A stretch of DNA of 64,000 bases. Source: an uncultured Clostridia bacterium (GTDB lineage: Bacteria > Bacillota > Clostridia > Christensenellales > UBA1242). A program made the position numbers and the translations under genes. The notes beneath the pieces were generated by a model that was given only the letters and a program-made list of their open reading frames with translations, was not told where the DNA came from and made no database searches. Shown here one piece after another: positions 42,448 to 52,985 of the stretch. The stretch lies in assembly GCA_947593585.1 (NCBI GenBank), contig CANQDP010000004.1, positions 33,201 to 97,200 of the forward strand. The letters run 5' to 3'. Positions within the stretch are counted from its first letter, which is position 1; every line of letters begins with the position of its first letter.

Positions 42448-43234
42448 ATTGCATTTGTACAATGCTTCCCGCATCGAAGAACACTTGTTTAAAGCCTTCG
42501 TAAGATGGAGCATTTAGCACCCCGTTTTGTGAGGCAATGATTGTTGACTTGCTTTTTAAATCTAAAACAATTTCGTTTGCCAAATCAAAATAGGGTGCGT
42601 CTAAATTTTCAAAGAAGTTTTCAATTGAAATATATTTTGGCTCTCTAATTTTTGCTCTAAGCAACGCAATAATTTTTTTGGCAGATAAACTTAATTTTTT
42701 AACTTTGATCTTTAAAAAGTTCTCAAAGTCGTTTTCAAGTTTATCTTGATTGTTGTTTTTTATATAATCATCATTATAACTTTTGTTATTTTCATTTGCT
42801 TTAAAATTGCTGTTTGTTTTTTCATTGCTTGCACTTTTATTATTTTGAATTGCATTAAAATTTTCAAAAATTTTTAAAAAATAGGGTGAAATTGCAGTTT
42901 TTGCTCGCAAAATTGCCTCTTTTTTATTGATTTTTCTAATTTTTAATGGATAAATTAAATTTTCTAAAATGCTTTTATTTTCAAACAAACATGGTTTTTG
43001 TGGGATGAATGCAAGAGATAAATCTCTATCTTTAATTTGCACTAAATCATGGTTTTCAAAATAAATTTTGCCTTGGTAGTGCTTGTCAATTTTAGATAGT
43101 ATGCGCAACAAAAAATTATTTCCACTCGTTTCATTTCCAATCAAAAGTGTGTTTTCATTAATCTCCAAACTAACATTATAAAGTGAATAATATTCTTTGA
43201 TATATTTTATGCTAACATTTTCAATCTTTATCAT
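42446..43234 (-). CDS. Degenerate ABC-transporter ATPase-like protein with Asn-rich insertion
   Basis: ABC-like order: IKIENVSIKY...GNETSGNNFLLRIL (Walker A-like), IPQKPCLF (Q-loop), KKLSLSAKKIIALLRAKI (signature-like), YISIENFFENLD (Walker B/D-loop-like). Confidence 0.7.
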   Translation of the reverse strand: MIKIENVSIKYIKEYYSLYNVSLEINENTLLIGNETSGNNFLLRILSKIDKHYQGKIYFENHDLVQIKDRDLSLAFIPQKPCLFENKSILENLIYPLKIRKINKKEAILRAKTAISPYFLKIFENFNAIQNNKSASNEKTNSNFKANENNKSYNDDYIKNNNQDKLENDFENFLKIKVKKLSLSAKKIIALLRAKIREPKYISIENFFENLDAPYFDLANEIVLDLKSKSTIIASQNGVLNAPSYEGFKQVFFDAGSIVQMQ

Positions 43235-43286
43235 ATCATCATATTAGCATAAACTAACAAAAAAATCAATTTGATGCCTTATAAAC

Positions 43287-44390
43287 TTAAAACTTCAAAT
43301 ATCCCGCACCCTCGCTATCTTTATCTCCCGTTATTTTCACGCAGTGGTCGAGCAAAAATTTTTTAATCTCATTATTTGTCATGGTTGGATAGCGAGATTT
43401 TATTATTGCACAAATTCCGGCAACGATAGGCGTGGCAACGCTCGTTCCAGACATAACTGTGTAGGGTGGAATAGAGTTATTGCAGGCAACAATATCCACG
43501 GCGGGAGCGAGCAAATCAGGTTTGTGCCCATAAATCGTTGGCCCACAACTTGAAAAATCTGCCACTTTCATGCTTTTGCTATCGAGTGCTCCCACGGTGA
43601 TAATATATGGGTTATTTCCGGGGGATTTAATTGTGCTTTTGTTTGGCCCACTGTTGCCCGCTGCTGCCACAACCACTATTCCGCGTTTCCACAAACTTTC
43701 CGCGCCTTTAGAAAGTGGGTCGCTGCCATTAATAACATCTGCGCCAAAACTCATGCACACCACAGAAATATTATATGCTTTATGATTTTCAAACACCCAT
43801 TGCATGGCGTCCAAAATCATGTTGCTGTTGCTATTGCCTTTATCTCCCAGCGCCTTAATCATGATGATGTTTGCTCTTGTGGCAAATCCAAGATGAGTGT
43901 TTTCAATCGTTCCATTTCCACAGCAAACACCCGCCACAAAAGTGCCATGCCCGTTGTCATCATATTGCGTTTGAGATTGATGATATAGGTCTATGAATTT
44001 AATCACTCTGTTGTGCGGAAAAATGAAATCTAGATGCGGGAAAATTCCTGTGTCTATAAAGCAAATAGTTTGCCCCTGACCAAAAAACTTATTTTCCGTT
44101 AATGCTGATATGTTCATAAAATCGCATTCAGCATTTTCAATCTTCACTTCACTATTAGAAAATATGTAACTCACACAGTTTTGATTTGATAGAATGTTTA
44201 TGTCGTCAAAATCGGCCGGCAAGCAAAAACAATTTGCAAAGCGATAAGGAGTGTAGTGGTATTTATAAGTTTTCAAAAATTTTTTCATGTCATCAAAATT
44301 ATTTGCGCTCACCACCACGCATTCTGTTTGCTTATTTTCTAGGGTTGAAACCTTATTTAAAATTTCTGGGCTAATCTTATTTTTATCCAT
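43287..44390 (-). CDS. S8 family (subtilisin-like) serine peptidase without obvious signal peptide
   Basis: Triad motifs FIDTGIFPHLDF, NGHGTFVAGVCCGNG, SGTSVATPIVAG; oxyanion AAAGNSG. Confidence 0.92.
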   Translation of the reverse strand: MDKNKISPEILNKVSTLENKQTECVVVSANNFDDMKKFLKTYKYHYTPYRFANCFCLPADFDDINILSNQNCVSYIFSNSEVKIENAECDFMNISALTENKFFGQGQTICFIDTGIFPHLDFIFPHNRVIKFIDLYHQSQTQYDDNGHGTFVAGVCCGNGTIENTHLGFATRANIIMIKALGDKGNSNSNMILDAMQWVFENHKAYNISVVCMSFGADVINGSDPLSKGAESLWKRGIVVVAAAGNSGPNKSTIKSPGNNPYIITVGALDSKSMKVADFSSCGPTIYGHKPDLLAPAVDIVACNNSIPPYTVMSGTSVATPIVAGICAIIKSRYPTMTNNEIKKFLLDHCVKITGDKDSEGAGYLKF

Positions 44391-44451
44391 ATTTTTTTTA
44401 AAAAACTAAAAATTTTATATGTTTTTTGCAAAAATCTTTATTTTTGCTGCT

Positions 44452-44724
44452 TTATTTTAACATTTTTATAATTTCTTCAAGCATTTCTTTTTGTTCGGCA
44501 TTCAAAAATGGTTCGATTGTGTTTTTCAAACTCATTAAACTTTTTTCGTCAAGTTTGCCCTCGCTCTTTAGCCTCGCAGCCTCTTTCATGAGTTGGCTTA
44601 AAAGTGAATTTCTATCTAAATCTTTATACTTATCCAATATCTCTTGATATTCACTTAATTTGTCTTTGTTTTCTTGCACCACTTCATGATTTTTTTCAGC
44701 AAAACTTTTAAAATCTCTTGGCAT
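44452..44724 (-). CDS. Hypothetical small helical protein
   Basis: ORF MPRDFKSFAEKNHEVVQENKDKLSEYQEIL...; plausible RBS (gaggtg). Confidence 0.6.
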   Translation of the reverse strand: MPRDFKSFAEKNHEVVQENKDKLSEYQEILDKYKDLDRNSLLSQLMKEAARLKSEGKLDEKSLMSLKNTIEPFLNAEQKEMLEEIIKMLK

Positions 44725-44804
44725 AAAACACCTCGATTAATATATATGAAAAATTTTCATCATCTGCCACTAACATATTGAAGTTTGAATTCATATTTAT
44801 AAAT

Positions 44805-45284
44805 ATGGAAAACTCTTCAAACAATATTTTTTATGATGCCAATGCCTACATCCAAAATTGGAATTATCCAAAGCCTAATCAAGACTGTAAGGGCGCAAAA
44901 AAAGTGGTGTTTCAGCAGCCATATGAGTGCGTGCCGGATTTTTACATAAACAACAATTTTGAAAAAGGCAATTGCAACTGCATTCCAAAGCCAAAACCCA
45001 AATGCCCGCCAAAGCCAGCATTTTCCTTCGACCTTAAAAACATATTGCCCTTGCTAACCGGTCTTTTAAAAAATGGCAATCAAAATGGCATTTCTAAAAT
45101 TTTGTCGGCATTAACCGGTGATAAGGGTGATGGAGTAAAAGACTTTGATTTTAGCAAAATTTTAAACCTGCTGGGTTCTTCCGGCTTTGAAAACTTATTT
45201 AATTCATTTTCTTCTAAAAAAACAAAAGCCGATGACATAAAATCAACCGACTTTGAAATAAAAAATTACACACGTGTTGAATAA
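44805..45284 (+). CDS. Hypothetical Cys/Pro-containing protein
   Basis: CNCIPKPKPKCPPKPAFSFDLKNILPLLTGLLKNGNQNGISKILSALTG; divergent from the 44452 gene. Confidence 0.6.
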   Translation: MENSSNNIFYDANAYIQNWNYPKPNQDCKGAKKVVFQQPYECVPDFYINNNFEKGNCNCIPKPKPKCPPKPAFSFDLKNILPLLTGLLKNGNQNGISKILSALTGDKGDGVKDFDFSKILNLLGSSGFENLFNSFSSKKTKADDIKSTDFEIKNYTRVE

Positions 45285-45307
45285 AAAAACCGCATAATGC
45301 GGTTAGA
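45281..45307. terminator. Bidirectional Rho-independent terminator
   Basis: aataaaaaaCCGCATaATGCGGttag; T-tract on the minus strand. Confidence 0.65.
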
Positions 45308-45941
45308 TTGAATCAATATCCACAAAAATTGGGCTTTCGGTGGTCAAACCAAGGTTTGTTAGTGTGGCTTTGGTTCTAAACACAATTTCATTAATTGCGG
45401 TGTCGCTATCTTGTTTGTTTGTATAACTTATTTTTCTGCATTCGTTGAAGTTAGGGTCATATCTGGCAATTTTTTTATCCCAATTTCTTGAGTTATATTT
45501 TAAAATGGTTTTTATCACAGATTTCAAGTCAAATGCGAACTTGTCGCTCACGTTCTTAAATTGCCTTCTTCTTGCTCTAAATAAATTTGTGAATAAGTCA
45601 TCATTATAATTTTGTTTGCTAAATAGACTATAGATTATTCTTTTTATGTTTTGATCTAGTTCACCAGATGCTTGCACTAATCCCGTTTCACTGTTCAAAA
45701 AATAATATTTATCTTTGGTTAGCACTGCGTGAATTATGTTGTCTATGCACATCTCAGCAGTGGCATTTTCAATCAAAATTTCATCTTCGGTGGCGTTAAT
45801 CAAATCAAACTTTCCGTGCAAAGCATCTCTATCTAAAAACGCCTGCACAAACACATTTTTTGCGCCCTCGCATGAAACGCTCATTGCTCCTTGATAGTTT
45901 TTCTCAACAAAATTTTCTTGCACATATTCGCTTGCTGTCAT
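45303..45941 (-). CDS. Hypothetical protein
   Basis: Long ORF with RBS aaggagg; no family recognised. Confidence 0.65.
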   Translation of the reverse strand: MTASEYVQENFVEKNYQGAMSVSCEGAKNVFVQAFLDRDALHGKFDLINATEDEILIENATAEMCIDNIIHAVLTKDKYYFLNSETGLVQASGELDQNIKRIIYSLFSKQNYNDDLFTNLFRARRRQFKNVSDKFAFDLKSVIKTILKYNSRNWDKKIARYDPNFNECRKISYTNKQDSDTAINEIVFRTKATLTNLGLTTESPIFVDIDSI

Positions 45942-46116
45942 ACTTCCTCCTTAACTTGCTTATATTATCATATTTTTCAAAAATTGTCAATACTCAACCT
46001 TAAAAAACTTGCAAAATTGTGCTAATTTCTCGTTTTATCAAAATTTTTCGTGAAAATTTTAGATAGATATTGACAAATTTTCGCTTTCTGCTATAATAAA
46101 GTCAAGGTCGATTGAT

Positions 46117-46452
46117 ATGAATTTGAAAACTAATGAATTCTTAAAATCAAATCTGTTTATTGTGTTTAAACGAGAAACTTCCCGCACTCTCGAAGTTGAA
46201 AACTCTGAGGATAGCGCGGTTTATTCTTCTGCCAAAGAAGTGGTTAAACTTAGGCATTTGTTGCCCAAAGAACAGGTGCTAATATTTAATTGCCGTGGAG
46301 TTAAAATCAAAATTGACTATCGCATCACTTGGGTGGATATCAACAACATTTATTGGCTGATTGTAGATAGCAAATCCAAAGCAGAAGCAAAAGCAAAGGT
46401 TGAGAGTTATAAGGAAAGAAACAATCTAATAAAACACAAAAAGGTTGACTAA
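46117..46452 (+). CDS. Hypothetical protein (tandem paralogue 1)
   Basis: Aligns with the following ORF over SSAKEVVKLRHLLPKEQVLIFNCRGVKIKIDYRITWVDINNIYWLIVDSKSKAEAKAKVESYKE. Confidence 0.65.
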   Translation: MNLKTNEFLKSNLFIVFKRETSRTLEVENSEDSAVYSSAKEVVKLRHLLPKEQVLIFNCRGVKIKIDYRITWVDINNIYWLIVDSKSKAEAKAKVESYKERNNLIKHKKVD

Positions 46453-46462
46453 TAGGTGAATT

Positions 46463-46795
46463 ATGGAAAAGAAATTAGAAGACTATTTAAAAACTTGCAC
46501 GACAATTTTTGTGAAGAAGAACACGCCAGTGGCGATTGTGCTGCAAGCAAAAGATGGGGCAGGGATGTCATCCATCGCCAAGGAAGCAGCGAATGTGAGA
46601 TATTTTTTTGACCAAAGCAAAGATGTGGTTTTGAGCCTTAATTCAATAAGGTTTAAAGTTAAGCCTAAATATTCAGCTAAGGACATTGCAAATATCTATT
46701 ACATCATAGAAGGGCTAAGCAGAAAAGAGGCAGAAGAAAAAATTGCTCATTATGAGCAAACTAGGCATCTAACATCTAGCATAAGTGCAAGTTAA
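46463..46795 (+). CDS. Hypothetical protein (tandem paralogue 2)
   Basis: SSIAKEAANVRYFFDQSKDVVLSLNSIRFKVKPKYSAKDIANIYYIIEGLSRKEAEEKIAHYEQ parallels the preceding ORF. Confidence 0.65.
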   Translation: MEKKLEDYLKTCTTIFVKKNTPVAIVLQAKDGAGMSSIAKEAANVRYFFDQSKDVVLSLNSIRFKVKPKYSAKDIANIYYIIEGLSRKEAEEKIAHYEQTRHLTSSISAS

Positions 46796-46832
46796 AAGGC
46801 ATCACGCCAAAATGTGCGTAATGCCTTTTTTC
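46795..46832. terminator. Rho-independent terminator
   Basis: AAAGGCATcACGCcaaaatgtGCGTaATGCCTTTTTT. Confidence 0.8.
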
Positions 46833-47095
46833 TCGCTATGCTTATAAAGGACAATTTTTTTGCCAATGGTGGTTACCACCTCTGCACCCAACTTAACCGC
46901 CATTTCTGTTAGTTCAAATTCTGTTGGGGTTGGCACATTGTCCTGCATGGTGATTTTAACGAGTTCATGATTAAAAAGTTCCTCTTCAATTTGCGTCAAA
47001 ACTTTCTCGCTAAAACCTTCTTTGCCCACCCAAACAGTTGGCTTAATGGTGGAAGCGATGCTTCTTAATTTAATTCGCTCGGTTTTTGTTATCAC
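46802..47095 (-). CDS. yhbY: YhbY family RNA-binding (CRM domain) protein
   Basis: LRSIASTIKPTVWVGKEGFSEKVLTQIEEELFNHELVKITMQDN...AVKLGAEVVTTIGKKIVLYK. Confidence 0.92.
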   Translation of the reverse strand: MITKTERIKLRSIASTIKPTVWVGKEGFSEKVLTQIEEELFNHELVKITMQDNVPTPTEFELTEMAVKLGAEVVTTIGKKIVLYKHSEKKGITHILA

Positions 47096-47591
47096 AACTC
47101 CTCCTTTTTAATGGTTTTTGATAAAACAAGATAAGTGTGCCGTCTTCGATTTCACTGGTGATAAACTGCGTGTAACCAAAATGCAAGTAAATTGCAAGAT
47201 TGCGGCTTTCTTTTGCTTCAACCCCTATTGTCAAATAGGAAAATCCTTTCTTTTTTGCAAAACTTTCTACTGTCTTAACGAGTTTTGAAATATGACCTTG
47301 CCCCTCATATTGTTTTTCAATTCTTATGGTGGATAGATATGCCTTTTCATTGCTCGCACACAGCAAATCTTTGCATTTAAACTTAATATTTTCTCTGTTG
47401 AGCACAATAGAGCATTGACCAACAGGGTCATTTTCATTTAACACCACAAAAGTGATAATATCTCCATTTTTATTTGCCTGTATAAACGACTTTTTCCATT
47501 TCACATATCTTTTATCGGCAATGTGTGATTTGATGTCCTTATCCCAAATCGTGTTTAGGTCGCTCATTGTCGCTTTTCTATAAATAAACAT
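47070..47591 (-). CDS. GNAT family N-acetyltransferase
   Basis: AYLSTIRIEKQYEGQGHISKLVKTVESFAKKKGFSYLTIGVEAKESRNLAIYLHFGYTQF. Confidence 0.85.
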   Translation of the reverse strand: MFIYRKATMSDLNTIWDKDIKSHIADKRYVKWKKSFIQANKNGDIITFVVLNENDPVGQCSIVLNRENIKFKCKDLLCASNEKAYLSTIRIEKQYEGQGHISKLVKTVESFAKKKGFSYLTIGVEAKESRNLAIYLHFGYTQFITSEIEDGTLILFYQKPLKRRSCDNKNRAN

Positions 47592-47633
47592 CTTTCTCCT
47601 TGATTATCATTTGCCCAATGTGGGCAAAATTGC

Positions 47634-48911
<1,278 letters not shown>

Positions 48912-49009
48912 TTATCTATTAGATTTTAGCAAACAATCAATTTTTTGTCAATCCAAATTCGGTTGACACAACCAAATGATTTATTTATAATTCAAATTAG
49001 GAGAAAACA

Positions 49010-50446
49010 ATGAAAAAAGTATTATGCATTATCGTGTCTGTTTTCGCATTGCTTTTGGGTGTGAATGCGGTTGTTTTCCATTTTTGTTATAAATATAAAG
49101 AGAAAGTGGATAGTTTTACAGACGCTCAATATTTTGGATTTCCACAGCACGAAATCAAGCAAGAAACCGCACAGACGGTGGCGGACTTCGCCTCACTAAA
49201 AGCGGCGGTTGAGGCAAAAACAAACAACATAACTATCACTAGCAGTTTTGATTTTGAAGAAACTCTATTTATAGATTATGCTTGCTCAATCACGGCAGAC
49301 GGCGAAATCACTCTTTCTCGCAAAGATGATTTTGTTGGCGATTTCTTTGTTTTGGGCGAGGATAAAGATGGCAACAAAACGGCACTCACTCGCCAAATTT
49401 CATCTTTAAATTTAACCAATCTAACCATTGACGGCAAAAACATAGAAGCATCTGGCAGCATAGTGTTTTTATATAATGGCTCAAAAGCCACACTTGGCAG
49501 CGGGCTAACAATTAAAAACTGCTTAAAGACTGGCAATGAAAGAACCTTGAAAGAGGATAATTTTTGCAAACTATCATATCCAGAGAGAGTGGGCGGAGCA
49601 GTGGCAATAGTCGATAGGGCTGAGTTGGTTATAGATGGTGCGCAGTTGTTAGATTGCTCGGTAAACACAAGTTCTAAAACAGAAGTAAGTTATAATGGCG
49701 GCACAATCTATTCACAGGGTGTGTTAATCATGAATAGCGGTCTAATCGCAAGAAGCAAAGCAGCTTCGGGCGCAGGCATTTATAACTACGCCACCACTTA
49801 TCTAAACGGTGGAGAAATCACGGAATGTGTTGCAAGTTCAAATGGTGGTGCGGTTGCCACTCCAAACACACAATATGGCAATCTCGTGGTTGTTGATGCA
49901 AAAATCACAAACAACAAGGCAAAAAATGGTGGTGCGTTCCATCAAAATTTGGCAGCCAGCATTTTAATAGACGGCAATAATGAAATCAAAAATAATCAGT
50001 CCACACAAAATGGTGGCGCAATTTATTCACGCGGCAGTGTGGTGATAAAAAATGCAAATTTTGAAAGCAACAAAGCCGGGGGATATGGTGGTGCAATATA
50101 TCAAGAGCATGACACATCAAAAACCGACTCCACCATTAGATTTTGTGAACTTCATTCGGGTGCAAAATTTATAAACAATTCAACTGATGGTGAGTTCGGA
50201 GGGGCAATAGCGGCAAACAAAAATGCAATAATAAAAATCTTTGGAGCCACTTTCCAAGGGAATAGAAATGCTTCTAATCTAAATTCAGGCAGTGCGATAA
50301 TTGAGGCATCGTCAAACTCTGCAGGCGAAATTCATATCTATGAAATCAACTCGCTAGACGAAGTGGAAGATTGGCTCACCACATTCAACTTTCAAGAGCA
50401 AGATGGTCTAAAAGGCTTGATTATAGACCATTCAACGGAGGCGTAA
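49010..50446 (+). CDS. Exported right-handed beta-helix / polymorphic-repeat protein
   Basis: N-terminal TM/signal; NNKAKNGGAFHQN, NNQSTQNGGAIYSRGSV, SNKAGGYGGAIYQ repeats. Confidence 0.8.
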   Translation: MKKVLCIIVSVFALLLGVNAVVFHFCYKYKEKVDSFTDAQYFGFPQHEIKQETAQTVADFASLKAAVEAKTNNITITSSFDFEETLFIDYACSITADGEITLSRKDDFVGDFFVLGEDKDGNKTALTRQISSLNLTNLTIDGKNIEASGSIVFLYNGSKATLGSGLTIKNCLKTGNERTLKEDNFCKLSYPERVGGAVAIVDRAELVIDGAQLLDCSVNTSSKTEVSYNGGTIYSQGVLIMNSGLIARSKAASGAGIYNYATTYLNGGEITECVASSNGGAVATPNTQYGNLVVVDAKITNNKAKNGGAFHQNLAASILIDGNNEIKNNQSTQNGGAIYSRGSVVIKNANFESNKAGGYGGAIYQEHDTSKTDSTIRFCELHSGAKFINNSTDGEFGGAIAANKNAIIKIFGATFQGNRNASNLNSGSAIIEASSNSAGEIHIYEINSLDEVEDWLTTFNFQEQDGLKGLIIDHSTEA

Positions 50447-50448
50447 AT

Positions 50449-51942
50449 ATGAATAAGACGATAAGAGTTTTCAAAATAATTTTAACTGTTTTAATTTCAC
50501 TGCTGCTCTGTGCTTCTGTTGCTCTCACCACAATTGGCATAATAAACCGCCCAAAACGAGTGGGTGCAGTGCGCGGAGTGGTGCACTTTTCAAACATAAA
50601 TGGCAACGATGTTGATGTGGAAGTGCTCACAAGGTACGCCGGCGATGCTTATTACAATCCAAATTTTAGAGAAGCAGAAATGATTTATGGCGCAATAGCA
50701 TATAAAAAAGAGCATAAGGATGCTAATGTGTCAATAAAACTCACATCTTTCCATATCAGCGTGGTGGCGGCCGCCTGCATCAAAAAAGATAGTGATAAAT
50801 ATGGATTGATGAAATCACTTTACGATGAAGATTATGATAAAGATTTTGTGCGCATTTCATATTTGCTTGTGCTGGCTTGCAAATATGGCATAAACACAAC
50901 AGTGATAGGGCAGGTTGATGCAAGTGCAGTTTGGCAATCTGAAGGGCCAAGGGCAGATTATCATTTTGATGAATATTTCCAGAGCAAGATGAACGAGAGT
51001 TGCGTTGAAGGCGTTCAAGGCAAAGTTGGTGATTATCTAAGGTTCAAAAAATGTTTCTGGACATCTTATGGAGATAGGTCTGCTGCAGATATGTTCCACA
51101 CTAAATTTTGCACGGTTTCTCACTGTTTGATTGACGGAGAAGAAAAATTCAATGGTCTATGGCAGAGCGCAACAAATCTTGACGGAATTGATGCTTGGGG
51201 AGGAAATGGCAATAATAATATGCAATCTGGCGTGGTGATTTGGGGTCATAAAGAGCTTTTCACAATCACAAACAATATGATAGATTTGGCATTCAATTAT
51301 TGCGGGCAAGAAGATGCGGTGCAATATAGAAAGGCTATGCGCGAAAAATCGCAAGAGCAATATAACAAACTGATAAATGGCGAACCTGTCAATTTGGACG
51401 AACAAATCATCTATATCGGCACGGAAACGGATAAAGTGTTTGAAATGTATTTCACTCCGCTTTATTCCACTTATGGCTCGTGGGATACAAACTTAAATCC
51501 GTACACAAAATATATTTCTAAGATGGCAGATTCCACCGATTATATAATTTTCTCAGCCAACAATGCCAATTTCAGTGATGCCGAATTTAATAGAATTTGG
51601 AACCAAACAGTGTTAGACGCATTTGTGAATGTAAATAATCCAAAGAGCAGATTAAATATTTGCTACGACACACATGACTTTGATTTTAGTGCCATTGAAT
51701 TGGGCAAAAATGCTGAATTCATCACCTTTGCGGGCACAAACAATCATTCAAAGGACATTCAGGTTTCTTATAAGGATGAAAACATCAGGCATTATGTGTC
51801 AGTTTTAGCCACAACTAACTGCCATGAAGGTGCAATGGCTTATCAGGCAAATTCATACATTGTGATAAAAGAAAACGAAAAAACAGGTGCAAATTTCTTT
51901 AATCTCTTCGGCAAATACACAAGCCATGGAGCAATAGAATAA
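50449..51942 (+). CDS. Phospholipase D superfamily-like exported protein
   Basis: N-terminal TM; two HxK motifs, each followed by [ST]xN: HTKFCTVSHCLID...QSATNLD and NNHSKDIQVSY...LATTNCHEGAMAY. The canonical HKD Asp is not obvious. Confidence 0.6.
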   Translation: MNKTIRVFKIILTVLISLLLCASVALTTIGIINRPKRVGAVRGVVHFSNINGNDVDVEVLTRYAGDAYYNPNFREAEMIYGAIAYKKEHKDANVSIKLTSFHISVVAAACIKKDSDKYGLMKSLYDEDYDKDFVRISYLLVLACKYGINTTVIGQVDASAVWQSEGPRADYHFDEYFQSKMNESCVEGVQGKVGDYLRFKKCFWTSYGDRSAADMFHTKFCTVSHCLIDGEEKFNGLWQSATNLDGIDAWGGNGNNNMQSGVVIWGHKELFTITNNMIDLAFNYCGQEDAVQYRKAMREKSQEQYNKLINGEPVNLDEQIIYIGTETDKVFEMYFTPLYSTYGSWDTNLNPYTKYISKMADSTDYIIFSANNANFSDAEFNRIWNQTVLDAFVNVNNPKSRLNICYDTHDFDFSAIELGKNAEFITFAGTNNHSKDIQVSYKDENIRHYVSVLATTNCHEGAMAYQANSYIVIKENEKTGANFFNLFGKYTSHGAIE

Positions 51943-51972
51943 AAATAAGCCTCAACGGCTTATTTTTTCTTT
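51943..51972. terminator. Bidirectional Rho-independent terminator
   Basis: AAAATAAGCCtcaacGGCTTATTTTTT. Confidence 0.8.
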
Positions 51973-52587
51973 ATAAAATTTGCAAACATCTTTTAATTTG
52001 CAATTTTCACAATTTGGGCGAATTGCTTTGCAAATTTCTCTGCCAAACAAAATCATTTGATGATGAGTTTTGCTTCTCTCTTCGTGTGGCACAATTTTCA
52101 ACAAACTCATTTCGCACTCATAAGGAGTGGAATTCTCATTCGCCAAACCAAGCCGTTTTGAAACTCTGTGCACATGTGTGTCCACCGCTATGGTTTGCCT
52201 GCCAAAAGCGTTTGCAATCACCACATTCGCCGTCTTTCTGCCAACCCCACGCAAACTTGTCAATTCTTCCATGGTTTTAGGCACATCGCCACCAAATTTA
52301 TTCACCAAATCCGCACTTGTTTCAATTAAGGCTTTAGATTTTGCGTTGTAAAATCCGCATGGGTGAATGATTTTCTTTATTTTTTCTTCGCCCAAATTTA
52401 GCATTTTCTCAGGTGTGTTTGCAATTTTAAACAAATCTTTTGTAACTATATTTACTCGCTTGTCTGTGCATTGAGCGGAGAGCACCACCGCCACAAGCAA
52501 CTCGTATGGTGTGGAAAAGTCTAGCGAGCAATTTGCGTTAGGATAAAGCTCATCAAGATATTGTTTTATTTTTTCAAACTTTCTCAT
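51952..52587 (-). CDS. nth: Endonuclease III
   Basis: HhH-GPD LTSLRGVGRKTANVVIANAFGRQTIAVDTHVHRVSKRLGL; FeS loop CKAIRPNCENCKLKDVC. Confidence 0.95.
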   Translation of the reverse strand: MRKFEKIKQYLDELYPNANCSLDFSTPYELLVAVVLSAQCTDKRVNIVTKDLFKIANTPEKMLNLGEEKIKKIIHPCGFYNAKSKALIETSADLVNKFGGDVPKTMEELTSLRGVGRKTANVVIANAFGRQTIAVDTHVHRVSKRLGLANENSTPYECEMSLLKIVPHEERSKTHHQMILFGREICKAIRPNCENCKLKDVCKFYKEKISR

Positions 52588-52644
52588 AATTTAATTTTAT
52601 CATATTATATTGTTTTAGTCAATTTTTTTGTGGGGTGGCTGACT

Positions 52645-52905
52645 TCAAAATATTTTTTCCACTCGCTCATAAGCTCCGTTTAAACTAACATGATAGATGC
52701 CTAAAAACCCGTCATAATTTTTGTTTGCAAGCATAGATTTTATGGCGTTTATATAGCGGTAATCAGCCCGTGCACTTAGCCCACAACTAACAGACACGGC
52801 GCGGGGTGTGTTCACAACGCTTGCGCTTATCCCATATAGTTGCAAATTTTTCACAAAAGCATATAGCGAGTTTCGAGATTTGAAAGCAATAATTAAATAG
52901 TTCAT
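52645..52905 (-). CDS. DUF3343 putative Se/S carrier-like protein
   Basis: SLYAFVKNLQLYGISASVVNTPRAVSVSCGLSAR (PRxxSxSCG). Confidence 0.75.
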   Translation of the reverse strand: MNYLIIAFKSRNSLYAFVKNLQLYGISASVVNTPRAVSVSCGLSARADYRYINAIKSMLANKNYDGFLGIYHVSLNGAYERVEKIF

Positions 52906-52985
52906 ATTTGCCTCAATTCATTTTATTTTGATTGTCCGTTTTTGGTGAAAATCACAAATTATGGTGGAATTGCATATTGTGAGAT

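Noticed and set aside
45600-45625. Possible fifth copy of the TTATAAC-N4-GTTAT palindrome (tcattataattttgtttgc)
   Set aside because: Both arms mismatch the core (ATAAT/GTTTG); peptide similarity (QNYNDD) may be chance.
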